64,000 bases of DNA from Raffaelea ambrosiae (GCA_002778195.1 PCDI01000019.1:310001-374000), one strand, 5' to 3'. Shown: positions 10,401-22,425, numbered from the stretch's first letter. Program-made: numbers and translations. Notes: generated from the letters alone by a model not told the origin.

Positions 10401-12803
10401 CTTGGTGCGTGTCCAAACTGGGTATATAGTTACTGAGAACTAGGGTAAAACGAGTGACAGTGTAAAGAATAGAGAAGGTTGAGCGGGAGGTTTGTGGACT
10501 GGACTTCAAGTCATCATCTCGAAGTGCCCTTGTGACCAGACACGAGAAACGAGGAGGCTCCTTGGAATCAGACAGACGAGGAAGCACGACACTTGAGGAA
10601 ACCTCGAGAGAGACAAAAAGATTCAAAATCTGACAAAAATGATCGGCTCCGGCACACAGCCTCACTTTAATGGGGCATAGCCGAGCAGGGCACGCCGGAA
10701 GACTCCTCCCCCCCCTGGACAAGCAACACAAACACGACATGACCAATCCATACGGGTCAGCATTCCCCGCAACATCCAGCCGTTCATGGTGGTGTGTTCC
10801 GTGTGTCGGCACGCGAAGTCGCAAAGACGCACTGAACTGGGTCGAGAGCCAAGAACCCAAAGGACCGTGAGCCTTGGGACACAAAAGGGGGCCAAGAGCC
10901 GGCCAAGAAGCCAAAAGACCAAGGCACCAAACTGACACCAGAATCAACAAACAAAAAGAGGAACCCCAAAAGCAAGCAACTGCCTAGAGTGCTTGTTTGG
11001 TGTGAGAGGTGTAAGAACAAGTAAGAACAAGGCAGGACCAATGGGGACGGAACACGAGATGGGCTCTTGGCAGTCACCAAGAGGGGAAACAAAGGGGAGA
11101 TTAGGCTCCCGTAAATAAGAAAAACAGTGTAAGCCAAGTCCGAGTTTTACTGAAAGAGGAAGTTTTGGCGTACTCGTACTGAACGGTGGAAAGCCGCATA
11201 CCACCGTATGCGCCTACTTTTGTAGAGGGGAAACCTTGCTCTCATAATGAGTTTTGGCTTAGGGTTGTAGTCAACCGAGTATGCAAGCCAGAGTCTCAAG
11301 CAACGTCTTGGCAACTGCAGGGGGGGAAGGGGAGGCGCAATGACAGCCGGCGAGTGACATTCGCTGTACGAGCAACTAATGAGAGTTGTGGAGGCGATCG
11401 CCAAGGAGATGGTCGTTTCTAGGAAGCACAACTCTGCGGGTTGTGGCTGTACCGTTGATCAGTCGCCTTTGTGCAAGACAAAAAGAGAAAGTAAGACAGG
11501 GCCTGAGGGCTCTGATCGATGGGTTTTCGAACGCGTATTTTTGCTTCTGCATTACCGTCTGTCAAAACGCCACTGTCGTTGCCGCGGATAGTCCGGGGCA
11601 CAGAGTGGTGCCTTGTACAGTTAAAGAGTCTAGTGCCAGGGGTTAGTTAGTCTTGGCGCAGCAGTGGAGGCATGGCGAGGAAATGACAATACCGTACATA
11701 GAAGTTAGTCAGAGAAATGAAGACGCGCGCAAGGCCGCAGAGTATGCTTAACCGGGAAATTAGAGAGCAAGGCCAAATGGACCAAGCAAGTGCTTGATTT
11801 AAGAAGGGGAGACACGAGGCAGCAGACAGTCGTAGCTTTGTACTCGCAGTGTAGGAGTACTGCGGCTGGCCATGAGGCCAACTGTGCTACTGGCCCATTC
11901 CCGCCATTCCCGGTCCCAAACTCTTACCAAGACGGAAAAGCAGGGAAGAGGGGATAAGCATTCGAGTACAGACATCCAGGCCTTTCGTCTGGGCTGATAA
12001 TCTCACATTGTGGGGAGTGGGAAAATAAAGTTATCTCGGGGACGGGTTGAGGGTAAGGTAATGGATTAGGGTGGATGCGCCCTTTCGAGGGAGACACGCT
12101 TCCAAGTTGTACGACTCCATTCTATCGAGCCCAGCTGGGGATCAAGAAACCCCGACACGTAAAAGGAGGCCTTAGTTGCAGCCTGTTGGATGCAGCTGAA
12201 GCGCGAAACCATTGTACAACACAGGACCAGTGACCACTTTGTCAAAGGTGTCGGGTTTGAAGTTGCCAACCCAGCCACTTGAAGAGACGCGGTCTACCAA
12301 CACGAGGGTAGCGAACCCGAATATTTGCAGCGAGCTGTCGACTTGTGGCATCGGCTACGGCGGGAACGCTGTTTGAGATGCCGCCTCCCAGAAATGGCTC
12401 TCAACAAAGGATGCACGATTCTCGGAGGCACCAAGGCAGGTTAGCAGCGGAGGAAGCGCCGATCCCACCCAAAAATTTGGTTGACCAGTGTCTTTTGGGA
12501 ATCGTGAGAGCTGGGAACTGGGAAGCAGCCGAGAAAAGCTGGCCAGGTTAGCCCATGTTTGGCAGGCAGTAGGAGTGATCGAATGATCCAGACAGCTGAA
12601 AACAAGAACGTCTGCGTTTCCTGGATTTGGTCCTTGTGCAAAAGAAGAGAAAGTGGAAGAACTTAAATAGTGTCGTGCTGCTGTTGTAAGTCGGCTATTC
12701 ACAGCAGGACGTCGATCCATATCAAGACCCCATTTCAGCCCTACACTGGCCCCCAAGGTACCTTTTGCAGTGTTTTCGAAACTAGTTAGTTACACGAGTC
12801 ACC
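10401..12803. other. 2.4-kb gene-free spacer, divergent promoters of GH76 and NPP1 genes
   Basis: No frame here has family features or a believable exon chain. The region contains one TACTCGTA octamer (11171-11178), several CCAAG/CTTGG-rich stretches (10860-11070) and a TTAAATA-like element at 12663-12669, about 140 bp before the NPP1 start. Long upstream regions are common for regulated genes of secreted proteins, but no specific operator can be named. Confidence 0.4.
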
Positions 12804-13844
12804 ATGTTGGCACCTACCCTTTCGATTCTGGCCGTAGCTGGCCTGCTGTGTGGCCGTGCTGCCGCCGTCTCGTCCGTCTCGGCCAGCGACATGTCCGACC
12901 TGCTCGACTCGGACGGCGTCGACCTCGCCATGAAGGCGGCACCGATGTGGTTCTTTGGCCAGGCCATGAAGAGGCCGCCGTGCTACCCGACGGACGCCGT
13001 GGACAGCAGCGGAGCCCAGACGCCGTCGGCGGCGCTCTGCAACTGGCCAAACACCGGGTGCAACTGCCGCAACCCGGGCGTGGGCATCGGCAACCCGGGG
13101 CCGTCGTTCCCGGTGTACTTTTCGTTCCGGCAGTGCAGCGACAGCGAGATCCGGGTGATTTACAGTCTGTTCTACGAGAAGGACGGCTTCAACCCGGACG
13201 GCACGTCTGGGCATGCATAGTAAGGACGAACCGTGCAAGACGTCGTCTTCGGTTTTTTTTTCTTTCTTTTTTTGTGTTCTTTTCAGGAATACATGCTAAC
13301 TGCTCCGCTGGGCCTAGCGACTGGGAGGGTGTCATTGTCAAGTGGGCGCTGTCCGACTCGAGCTGGGCGCCGTCGCAGCTTATGATGTCGCAGCACAAGG
13401 GCTTTAAGACGCTGGACTGGGCCAAGATCCAGAACACGTTCAACACGAACGATGCCACGCTGGAACGAGGCGGCGACAACGGGCGCACGAACCTGGACCA
13501 CGCCAAGGTGTACGTGGCCTGGTCGAAGCATGCCAACTTCGACACGCGCAACACGGGCTACAACGACGCGCTGTCGCAGCTGCTGGGCAATGCCTTCCGC
13601 AGCCAAGACTGGTGGTATTATCCGGCGAGCAGTACGTTTTCTTGTGCCTTTCGGGTCCTCCTTGGACACCCTTGGTGTTCCCCAGAGCAAACGAACTCCC
13701 GTGTTGACATCTTTGACTCTTCTAGGCGACTACATCCTTTCGGACGACACGACGGAGATCGGCAAGAAGCTCGGCAGCCTCGACTGGGGCGATGCATCGA
13801 GCAACCCGCTCAAGATGTACAACAATCTGTGCTCGACGTCGTAG
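12804..13844 (+). CDS. NPP1/NLP-family secreted protein (necrosis-inducing-protein-like)
   Basis: Three exons (12804-13219, 13318-13631, 13726-13844) join in phase to 849 nt, 282 aa. A signal peptide covers about residues 1-21. The body has four Cys in the first half and the fold markers YSLFYEKDGF and VYVAWSKHANFDTRNTGYND. The diagnostic heptapeptide spans intron 1 (Tyr139 is split) and reads GHAYDWE at residues 136-142. The family consensus is GHRHDWE, so the first His, the Asp and the Glu are kept while Arg and the second His are changed. NLPs are secreted and some members lyse plant membranes, but many fungal members are non-cytolytic. Activity here cannot be inferred. The gene is intact, with no frameshift. 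Confidence 0.9.
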
Positions 13845-13874
13845 AGTGAGGAGAAGGGGGTTGGGAATTTCGGA

Positions 13875-13994
13875 AGAGTGCTGGAGAGTGCTGGAGAGTG
13901 CTGGAGAGTGCTGGAGAGTGCTGGAGAGTGCGGGAGAGTGCTGGAGAGTGCGGGAGAGTGCTGGAGAGTGCTGGAGAGTGCGGGAGAGTGCTGG
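13875..13994 (+). repeat. 10-bp minisatellite, 12 units, directly after the NPP1 stop
   Basis: Twelve head-to-tail units of AGAGTGCTGG begin 31 bp after the NPP1 stop codon. Units 6, 8 and 11 read AGAGTGCGGG instead. Phase is perfect across the array, with no insertions. The array lies in the likely 3' untranslated region and would be transcribed if the transcript extends that far. Confidence 0.95.
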
Positions 13995-14111
13995 AAATGT
14001 GCTGGAAACGCAGCAGCAGAGGACTGAGCATTGTCAGGGAAACCGCGACAGTTGGGTGATTCAGGCGACAGGCTCGTGGCATTTGACGAGATCCTAGTGG
14101 ACAATAACTGA

Positions 14112-14131
14112 ACTAGTTAATAGTAACTAGT
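14112..14131. repeat. Perfect 8-bp inverted repeat with 4-nt loop
   Basis: ACTAGTTA is followed by ATAG and then TAACTAGT, an uninterrupted stem of 8 bp. It lies about 270 bp past the NPP1 stop. A related ACTAGTTAGTTA occurs just upstream of the NPP1 start (12781-12792). Function unknown. Confidence 0.6.
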
Positions 14132-15605
14132 GGCTCTTCAGGGAAGCCGCGGCCCGTACCATTTTAGTTACTGCCCAGAGGCAAACGCCGAGATTACTCA
14201 GCGGCAGTGACCCCCACATGGTGAGAAAAAAATAAAATCAGGAAGCACACCACCAAAGTTCAACACCCAAAAAACAAAACAAAACAAGACAGAGCAAATC
14301 CCATGCAAAATAGCAACACCTCCAGAACCACAGAACAACGGAACCAACAACGGATGCCCGCTTTCCCTGTCTCCTGATAGATAGGGGCTCAGCTCGGGAA
14401 GAAACAAAAGATATGGGAGCTGAGAAAGGGGCAGGTCGTACTCGTACGTAGGGTGGCTACGTTGCCTCGTTTTCGGGCTTCTTCCGTCTGGCCGCGCTTC
14501 TATTGCGCATCGGTTTTGTTCTGCCCATGTCTTCTTTTTCTTTCTCTTCTCTTCTCTCGTCCCTCCCCCGGGACAGCAGCCGCCTCGAACCAGCCACTTT
14601 CTCCCGCAAGTCCTGCAGCTCGTCTGCGGGCTCTCCCACCGTCGATGCGTCTTGTGTCTCTTGGTGGGATGTGGGCTGGCGCATTCTTTGCTTTACGAGG
14701 CGGAGCACACTCTCTGGATCGTTTCCTGGCTTTTGCCTCGGTTTCATTCTGGCGAGGAGCTGCTCCGAAGGCTGCAAGAACGAAAACTGGACCATCATAG
14801 TCCGCGCCCGTGGTCCTTTTTTGCCCCCCTCCCCCCTTTTCTTTTTCATGAAGAAAAGACGAGGAAGGACGGAAAAGAAAATCCCACGCGGGCGAGGCTC
14901 CAAGCGCTCCGACATTTTTTTCCAGTAGACTCCTCCATAGCTACTATGTAGACGTGTTGAGGGATTTGCGAAGTCGTACGGTATCGCCCTCGCATGGCCT
15001 ATTCCAGTGGCCATGATTGGCCGAGCCGTAGAGAACCCCAACGTTGGGCGGATGGGACTCCAGTTAGAGCCCTCCGCACGTCGATAGCGGCAAATACGTC
15101 ATGTTCCTGATCCGCGGGGTGGTTTGGGGAGTGGTTTTTGGAGTGGCTTTCCCGTGTTCTCCGTGCTCTCAGCTCCTGTGCTTTTGTGCTCCGTCGCCCT
15201 CCCTTGTCGGCCCTCTTTTCATCTCGCACTCACCTGTTGTTTTTTCCCCGTTGTCTGATTGTGTCTGGCCTGTCTTCGAGGCAACCGGGCAAAAGTGGCA
15301 TGCGTGTCTGAGGCTGTGACTTGAGACTGGGTTGCTGTTGCCGTTGAGTTACTGAGCCCCCCAAGTCCAAGTTCCTGATACAGCAACTATTTAAGATTAT
15401 CAACACTGAATTCGTATTCTCGATTCTTTGTTTCTTCGTTCCACCTCATCCATTTGGTTCTCATCCATTTGATCTCATCCATTTGGTTCTCGTCCAATTG
15501 AATTTATAATTTATCCAATTGATTCTCATCCCTTGTGTTCTTCCTCCATTCCACACTTCAGATCATCATTGTAACTCTTCCACCGAATATATCTCATCCA
15601 TCTCC

Positions 15606-17887
15606 ATGTCTGACATTGCTTCCAAGTTTGGCTACCTGCGGCTGAGCACCGTCGGTCCCTTGGACTGTGCCCTCCAGGGCAGCACGCTGCTGAACCATGG
15701 CGCCTTCAACAAGGGCTCGGCCTTCACCAAGGAAGAGCGCCGTGAATTCGGCCTGTCCGGGCTGCTGCCGCAGAGCGTGCAGACGCTGGAGCAGCAGGTC
15801 CGGCGCGCGTACGAGCAGTACATCACACGGGCCGACGACCTGGCCAAGAACACCTTTCTGACGTCGCTGAGAGACCAGAACCAGGTGTTGTTTTACAGGG
15901 TGGGTGACAAGGGCTGAGGGCAGAGAAGAAAGACGGAAAAAAAAAAGATAGAAAAAAAAAAGAAAGAAAGACCACATGAGTGGCGGTTCGTGATGTTTCT
16001 GAGAATCGCCCCGAGAGGATGCATCTTTCATCTGCCAGAGGATGCCAATTGCCTCTGCTAACAACCCCAGCTCGTGCAAGACCACCTTGCCGAAATGTTC
16101 TCCGTCATCTACACGCCCACCGAGGGCGACGCCATCCAGAACTACTCGCGTCTCTTCCGCCGCCCCGACGGCTGTTTTCTGAACATCCACGACATCGACC
16201 GCATCTTCCACGACCTCGCCCAGTGGGGGAAGCCCGAGGACATTGACTACATTGTCGTCACCGACGGCGAGGAGATTCTCGGCATCGGCGACCAGGGCGT
16301 CGGCGGCGTTCTGATTTCCGTCGCCAAGCTGATCCTGACCACCCTCTGCGCCGGCATCCACCCGACCCGCACGCTGCCCGTCGTGCTCGACTGCGGCACC
16401 GACAACGAGCAGCTGCTCGAGGATCCGCTGTACCTGGGTCTGCGGCAGAAGCGTGTGCGAGGACCCAAGTACGACGAGTTTGTCGATATATTTGTGCGCT
16501 CGGCCCGGCGTCTGTTTCCCCAGGCATATGTTCACTTTGAAGATTTTGGTCTGGATAATGGTAAGATTTCTTTCCTCGCTCTTTCTTTCCTCGCTTCGCT
16601 CGTTTTCTCTTTTTTCTTTCCTCGCTTCGCTCGTTTTCTCTTTTTTCTTTCCTCGCTTCGCTCGATTCTTTTTCTTCGCTCGACTTCTTCTCTAACTGTT
16701 AGCCCGCCGCATCCTCGACAAATACCGGCCTCTCATCCCCTGCTTCAACGACGACGTCCAGGGCACAGGTTGCGTCACCCTCGCCGCCATCCTCTCTGGC
16801 TTCCACGTCACCCATCAGACCCTTGCCGACCTGCGCATGGTCGTTTTCGGCGCTGGCACCGCCGGCGTCGGCATTGCCGACCAAGTCCGCGACGCCATTG
16901 CGGCCGCACGCAAAATTAGCAAGCAAGAAGCAGCCAAGCAGATTTGGTAAGCCTCACTTGCTCTTCGGATGGCCTTCGTATCTTGCCTTTCTGCTTGCCC
17001 CCTGCTAACCATGGCCTCCCCCCCTTCCCAGGCTCATCGACAAACCCGGCCTGCTCAGAGAAGGCATGTCCCTCTCGTCGGCCCAGGAGATCTTTGCCAA
17101 GGACGCCAACGAATGGCAGCACCGCAACACCGACCTGCTCGGCGTCGTCGACCACGTCCGGCCCAACGTCTTGGTCGGCACGTCCACGGTCCCGGGCGCC
17201 TTCACCAAGGAAATCGTCCAGGCCATGGCATCGCACGTCCAGCGGCCCCTCATCCTGCCGCTGTCCAACCCGACCCGCCTGCACGAGGCCGTCCCCGCCG
17301 ATTTGCTGGAATGGACCAACGGCCGTGCTCTCGTGGCCACGGGCTCGCCGTTTGCGCCCGTCCGCGGACCCTGGGGCCCCGACGGCGCCGAGATCGAAAT
17401 CGCCATCGCCGAGTGCAACAACTCGGTCGTCTTTCCGGGCATCGGCCTCGGCTCCGTCCTCTGCCGCGCCAGCCGCGTGACGGACCGCATGCTGGTCGCC
17501 GCCGTCGAGGGCGTCGCCGAGCTCAGCCCCGCGCTGCACGACCCGACGGCGCCGCTGCTGCCGGGCGTCGAGCACGTCCGGACCGTGAGTGTGCGGGTTG
17601 CGCGCAAAGTGATCCGGGCCGCCGTGGCCGAGGTGGTGGCCACGGAAAAGGACATTCCGTTGGGCAGCGGTGCCAACAGCGGTGCCAACAGCGGTGCCAG
17701 CACCCCCAGCAAAACTAGCAAAGCCAGCAACGACAGCGACGACGACCTGCTCGAAGAGTGGATCCGCGAGCAGATGTGGAAGGCCGAGTATCGGCCGCTG
17801 CGCTACGTGGAGATGGAGGATGCGAGCCGACAGGCGCGCGGACTCCGCGTGACGGGGCCGTACAGCCGGCGCGACAGCTGGGCTTGA
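15606..17887 (+). CDS. NAD(P)-dependent malic enzyme
   Basis: Four exons (15606-15899, 16071-16560, 16703-16946, 17032-17887) join to 1884 nt, 627 aa. The enzyme oxidatively decarboxylates malate to pyruvate. The active-site set is complete: Tyr112 in YTPTEG, a Lys near 184 in the GVGG...AKL segment, metal ligands Glu255/Asp256 in FEDFG and Asp278/Asp279 in FNDDVQGTG. The Rossmann motif is VVFGAGTAGVG, and LPLSNPTRLHE follows. No clear mitochondrial presequence is seen at the N-terminus, so location is open. The C-terminus has a repeated SGAN unit and an acidic/Ser linker absent from typical members. Intron 2 carries a 31-bp tandem repeat. Cofactor preference cannot be read with confidence; NAD is likely by similarity. 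Confidence 0.95.
16592..16664 (+). repeat. 31-bp tandem repeat inside malic enzyme intron 2
   Basis: The 11-mer CGCTTCGCTCG occurs at 16592-16602, 16623-16633 and 16654-16664, exactly 31 nt apart, embedded in T/C-rich repeats. The array fills much of the 142-nt intron. The same 11-mer occurs once in intron 3 of the neighbouring Zn2Cys6 gene (20185-20195). Confidence 0.9.
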
Positions 17888-18317
17888 GGGCCGAGGATCA
17901 TGGATGTAGACATGGATAGAGTCGATGGCGTGGATAGAAGTGTGCCCTGGGTGGTCAGTTTCAGAGGCAGTTTTTGCTAGTCCTGGTTTGTAGACAAGCC
18001 AGAACAGAACAGATTTTCAACCTTTTTTGGTTCACGAAAGATCTGTTCAATGCGGACCGTGTTCCCGTCTAAAAGAAAGAAAGAAAGAAAAAGAAGAAAA
18101 GATATAAGAGAGAGGGGGAAACCCCCTTAAAAGAACGCTGTGGGTGAGGCTAATAACGGATCTTCAATGTCACCCGTTAGTGTGCCGTCTTATCAGTCTT
18201 GCGGGGTTGGCAGACTTCCACTTAAAGCCCCATTGCGTCCAGGGGAAAGCCGTCGCCCTTGGACACTCAGAAGCAGACAGCCGGCCAGCTCACCGTCCCC
18301 CAGGATCCCCAAACAAA
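17888..18317. other. Spacer: malic enzyme 3' flank and Zn2Cys6 gene promoter
   Basis: This 430-bp region contains an A/G-rich AAAGAAAG run (18073-18107) and otherwise nothing recognisable. Confidence 0.4.
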
Positions 18318-21317
18318 ATGGCCAGCATTTCTGGAAACAGAAGGCACTCGGCCAGTGGAGATGCTGCACAGACGAGCACAACATCACCAGCTCGGCAGTC
18401 CAAGCGGCCTCGCGTGGCGGAAGACCAGAGACGTCGGGCCGTCCGGGCCTGCACCGTGTGTCGCCGCCTGAAAGAGAAGTGCAATGGGCGCCAGCCGTGT
18501 GAGAGGTGCTCCCGGACAGGCCACAAGTGCGAGTTTACGGCGATCACCACCACAACCACCACCACCACCACCACCACCACCACCGGCAGTGTGAACGCAT
18601 CGTCTTCTGTATTATCCACCGCCTCGGCAGGTGGACCGGCCCGGGCACCCGGCTCGAGGTCGGCCAGCACGCAATCGCCGGGCAACTCGTCAGACGTCTT
18701 GCCTTGCTGGTCTCCTGCCAAGACCCAATCGGCCAGTCTTCCAGTCTTTGGCGCTGCCGACGAGCGCGTGCGCTGTCTCGAGACGGTGGTGACGCACCTC
18801 CTCGGCGACGTGCCCACAGACATTGTGAGCTTGCGCCGGCTCAGCGACCGCCTCACCAGCACGCGTCGGCTGGCGCACGGTGCAGGCAGTCCCGAGTCGC
18901 CTGGTGCGGCCGACCTGGACGGCGTCCATCTCGACGATGAGCACTTTACAGTGAAGAAGCTGTCGCCGAGTACAGCCCGTACGTCGTCCCTCCACATCCA
19001 CCAGGGCCCAACATCCGCCATGGCTACGTCTCTTTGGCATTCTCACTGACACCCCCCTCCAGACTACTCGGGCGAGTTCTCCCACTGGAACTTCTCCCAG
19101 CGCGTCCGCAAACATCTCGGCCAGTCCCTCGGCATCCCCACCGCCACCACGTCCATCCCCGTGCCGCCTTTTCGCGCGCGCAAAAACAGCACCAGCAGCA
19201 CCAGCAGCAGGCGAGGCTCGCGCCAGCGGAATGGTGGTGGTGGTGGTGGCGGCGGCGGTGGTGGCGGCGGTGGCGGCCGCCGCCCGAACAAGGTCGTCGA
19301 GCACTGGCGCGCCACGCAGCTGCAGTCCCCGCGCACGCTCGTCGTCGGCGTCCTCGCGGGCCTGCCGCCGCGCCATGTCGCCCGCTTCCTCGTGCAGGTG
19401 TACTTTGACTATGCCCAGACCTGCTGCTTTTTCGTCGAGGAGCGCTGGCTGCGGCGCAAGCTGGCCGTGCTGTACGGCACGCCGACCTCGCTCGCCAGCG
19501 ACGACGCCGCGTGGGTGTGCTCGGTGCTGATGGTGCTGGCCATTGGCGCGCAGTTTGCCCACCTCGCCGGCACCCAGGGAGCGGGCGTGGGCATGGACGG
19601 CGGCTTAGACTACACCTCGGCCGAGGAGGACGTCAGCCTGCGGTTCTACCAGATGGCCACCAAGCTGATTCCGGACATCATCACGATTGCCTCCATCGAG
19701 AGCATGCAGGCGTGTCTGCTGCTGGCCCACTATGCCCTCCCCCTGGACACCCAGGGCCTGGCCTACACGTATCTGGGCCTGAGCATCAAGATGGCCATCC
19801 AGAACGGAATGCACCGCAAGTACGGCGGTGTCGACTTGGACGCCTGGACCATCGAGACGAGGAACCGCCTGTGGTGGACGGTCTACACGGTCGAGAGGTA
19901 CTCCAAGGACCCGTCGGCGCCACTATTTTCAAACACCGAGAAGACCACCAAGCTAACATATACGCTCCTCCACAGACGTGTCACCATCCTCCATGGTCGG
20001 CCGGCGTCCATATCTCCTGCCGACATGGATGCCGACCTCCCCCGTGACATCCCCGAGCTCAGACTTCCCGACTCCGGGCGCCAACTCGCCGGCATGCTCG
20101 CTCTCATCGACATGACCGTCCGACTCAGTGAAATCGCCAATGCAATGTATGTTTTTTTTTTTTTTTGGGGGGGCTCTTTGTCCGCGCTTCGCTCGTCCCC
20201 TGCTTACACTCCCAGAACTCTCCTCCGCCGATGCCCCGAGTCCCTCCAGCCAGCCTACTTTGACCGCATCGTCGACCTCTGGCACAAACTCCAGGAATGG
20301 TGGTCCGCCCAGCCAGAGGCCATGCGCCGCGTCGACGATCCCAAAATGCCCGGCTTCCGCGCCAATGTTCATCTCGCCCTCTACTTCCACCTCACCCAGA
20401 TCTTTGTCGGCCGTCCGTTCGTCTTTGCCGGTGGGGGGAGGCAGCCTTCCACAACGCAGGATTCTCCCGAAAATGCATCGGCCCTGTCCCCCTCGGCCGT
20501 TCCCCGGGGCCCGACCCGCCGAAGCATGCTCGTCTCCTCCGCCGTCACCTCGGCTTTCGGCATCCTCCGCCTCTGCGCCCGCCTCCACGAAACCGTCGGC
20601 CTCGCCCGTGCCAGCTATGCCGAGTTCAGCGCCTGTCGCGCCGCCCTTCTGCTGCTGCTGGCCCACGGTCTGCAAGAGTACAGCCCCTTGCTCCGGGACA
20701 CAATTTCCAGGGGCCTGCGCCTGCTCGAGGTCATGTCCGCAGGCAACAATGTGTCGACGCGCTCCGAGACGTCCGTCGTGGCCGCCATTGAGGTCGCCTT
20801 GCGGTGGCTGCACAAGGGCAAGGAGGGCGGTGATGACGACGACGAAGATGACGACGACGGCGACGACGACGACGGGGGCGACGGTGACGGTGACGGTAGT
20901 GGCAGTGGCAGTGGTGGTGGTGATGGTGGTGTGGGATCCGGCAATGGGCGCAACAGCAAGACCGGCTACGAACGGTTCAAGGAATGGACGTCCTTTTGGA
21001 AGGGGCTCGGCTCGCAGTCAGCGTTGCAGCAGGGACCAATCCAGGCGCAATTACAACACCAGCAAGAGCTCGAGGTTGCTGGTGCTGGCGCTGGCGCTGG
21101 CGTCAGTTGGCCCATGCCAAGCGAACACAGCGCCCTGGTGGACCACGCACTTCTGCTGCCATCCGCTCTTCAGCCACCAGGAGACAGTGCCCTGAACCTG
21201 GGAAGCAGCTTGGACTGGTCAATGAGCACAGTTCCAGTTATTCCAGACCAGCTAACCTGGGAGGCTGCAGGCATTGGGGAATTTGGCTTGTCGGATTTTA
21301 TGGACGGCATTCCTTGA
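18318..21317 (+). CDS. Zn2Cys6 transcription factor with fungal-specific regulator domain
   Basis: Four exons (18318-18978, 19063-19897, 19976-20146, 20216-21317) give 2769 nt, 922 aa. The binuclear zinc cluster is CTVCRRLKEKC...CERC...C with the six Cys at 45, 48, 55, 61, 64 and 71. A run of 13 Thr follows immediately, and a run of 15 Gly lies after exon 2 starts. The middle region (about 340-660) has the signatures of the fungal-specific transcription factor domain: WWTVYTVERRV and HGRPASI (re-formed across intron 2), then CPESLQPAYF. The tail is acidic (Asp/Gly-rich). It is a nuclear DNA-binding regulator; target unknown. It precedes three enzyme genes and may control them, which is inference from position only. 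Confidence 0.92.
18546..18584 (+). repeat. Trinucleotide tract coding for 13 threonines
   Basis: An almost pure ACC run lies in frame just after the zinc cluster of the regulator. Such tracts vary in length between strains. Confidence 0.9.
19233..19277 (+). repeat. GGT/GGC tract coding for 15 glycines
   Basis: An in-frame glycine run lies in the linker between the zinc cluster and the regulatory domain of the same regulator. The mixed GGT/GGC pattern suggests an older tract. Confidence 0.9.
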
Positions 21318-22425
21318 ACGGGGTTTCGCTGAGATGAGGTTTTACAAGTTGACAGACAAGGATGAACGTCTTGTGTTTGTGTTTTGCGTCTTGCGTTCTC
21401 GTCTTCTCGTGTTTTTGGTTTTGTCTTGTTTTTGCTCTTCTGCTCTTCTGCTCTTCTGCTCTTCTGCTCTTTTCTTTCTTTTCCACTTTCCCACTTTCCT
21501 ACTTTGCAGCAAATTCCTTGATATTGTATGCGGTTTAGTTAACTTTTCCTGAAAAGAGAACACTTCGGGTCATTTGATGAGTTACGCAGTCACACCCGGT
21601 TCTTGGCATGTTGGGTTTGTCGTCACGTCTTATTTTCCGATATAAGTGACTAACGAACCGGGCCGGGAACCCAACAGCACCGGCCCGGGTCACTATCAGT
21701 GTCCTGTCACTCATCCGCGACCAAGCAGTCGACAGCTACCGCCCAGGTCCCTTATCAATGTGCATTCAGGTACCCGGCTAGTGCCGTGCCCACTGGGGAA
21801 GCAAGCCATTCAATGCCATTTCGTAATTCCCGGGTTGGGGGTTGTAGCCCTGGACTTGGCTGTAAGCCTCCATAGAAGGGCCTGTAATTCAGAGTCGATG
21901 TGCGAAATGCCAGCGCCCTCAGACCAGTATCTGGCGTTAGCTTCCAGTGGGGTACTAACGCAGTTCTACGCCCCCACTTCGTTTATTGGGCAGGTTGGCT
22001 TCTGTAGGAGACCCACTAACTAACTTTATAGTATGAAATGCAAGACATGACGAACATGTCGAACACGCCAAATTTTACATTTCTTGCACCTGTACGTTAG
22101 CCGACGGCCACCCGGATCTGACTGAACTGCGGGCGGGCCTACCATAGAACACATCCCCGAGCCGGTATCGTTCCTCCATGGCGGTAGATGGCATTGGGGT
22201 ATGTACAAATGCGGCCTCTCAAGGTATGGCATGGTTGTACTTTTTTCTGGTTACAAATACCCTGCTTTTGTATGCTTCACTTTAGAGCTGTGATACACGA
22301 TCCATCAAAGTACCTGAGATCCGCGTAAACGCAACCTTTTGTTTAGACACGGCATCTGTGTGCCGTCGACCTCGTCTTCTCCCTTTGGTCTTACGCCCCC
22401 CCCCTCTTGTACTTTCTTCCGCACA
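21318..22425. other. Spacer: regulator 3' flank and HAD gene promoter
   Basis: A 1.1-kb region. Besides the 8-bp repeat it has short GGTACTAACGC/CCACTAAC-like stretches (21950-22025), but no supported gene. Confidence 0.4.
21434..21465 (+). repeat. 8-bp tandem repeat after the Zn2Cys6 gene stop
   Basis: Four perfect copies of GCTCTTCT, plus a partial fifth, start about 115 bp past the stop codon within a T/C-rich tract. Confidence 0.85.

Larger units (their letters stand above)
13845..15605. other. Spacer: NPP1 3' flank and malic enzyme promoter/leader
   Basis: Apart from the minisatellite and hairpin annotated separately, this 1.76-kb region holds a TACTCGTA octamer (14439-14446). Three copies of CTCATCCATTTG (15445-15456, 15460-15471, 15474-15485) lie in the probable 5' leader of the malic enzyme gene. 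A 194-codon minus-strand frame (14457-15041) was judged non-coding. Confidence 0.45.

Noticed and set aside
14457..15041. 194-codon open frame on the minus strand
   Set aside because: Its translation is rich in Arg/Glu/Lys with no hydrophobic core or family motif. It overlaps open frames on the other strand and lies in a C/T-rich spacer.
20147..20215. Coding readthrough in the Zn2Cys6 gene across a T/G homopolymer region
   Set aside because: The frame stays open, but the Phe/Trp/Gly stretch interrupts the conserved region. GTATGT and CCCAG splice signals remove it in the correct phase.
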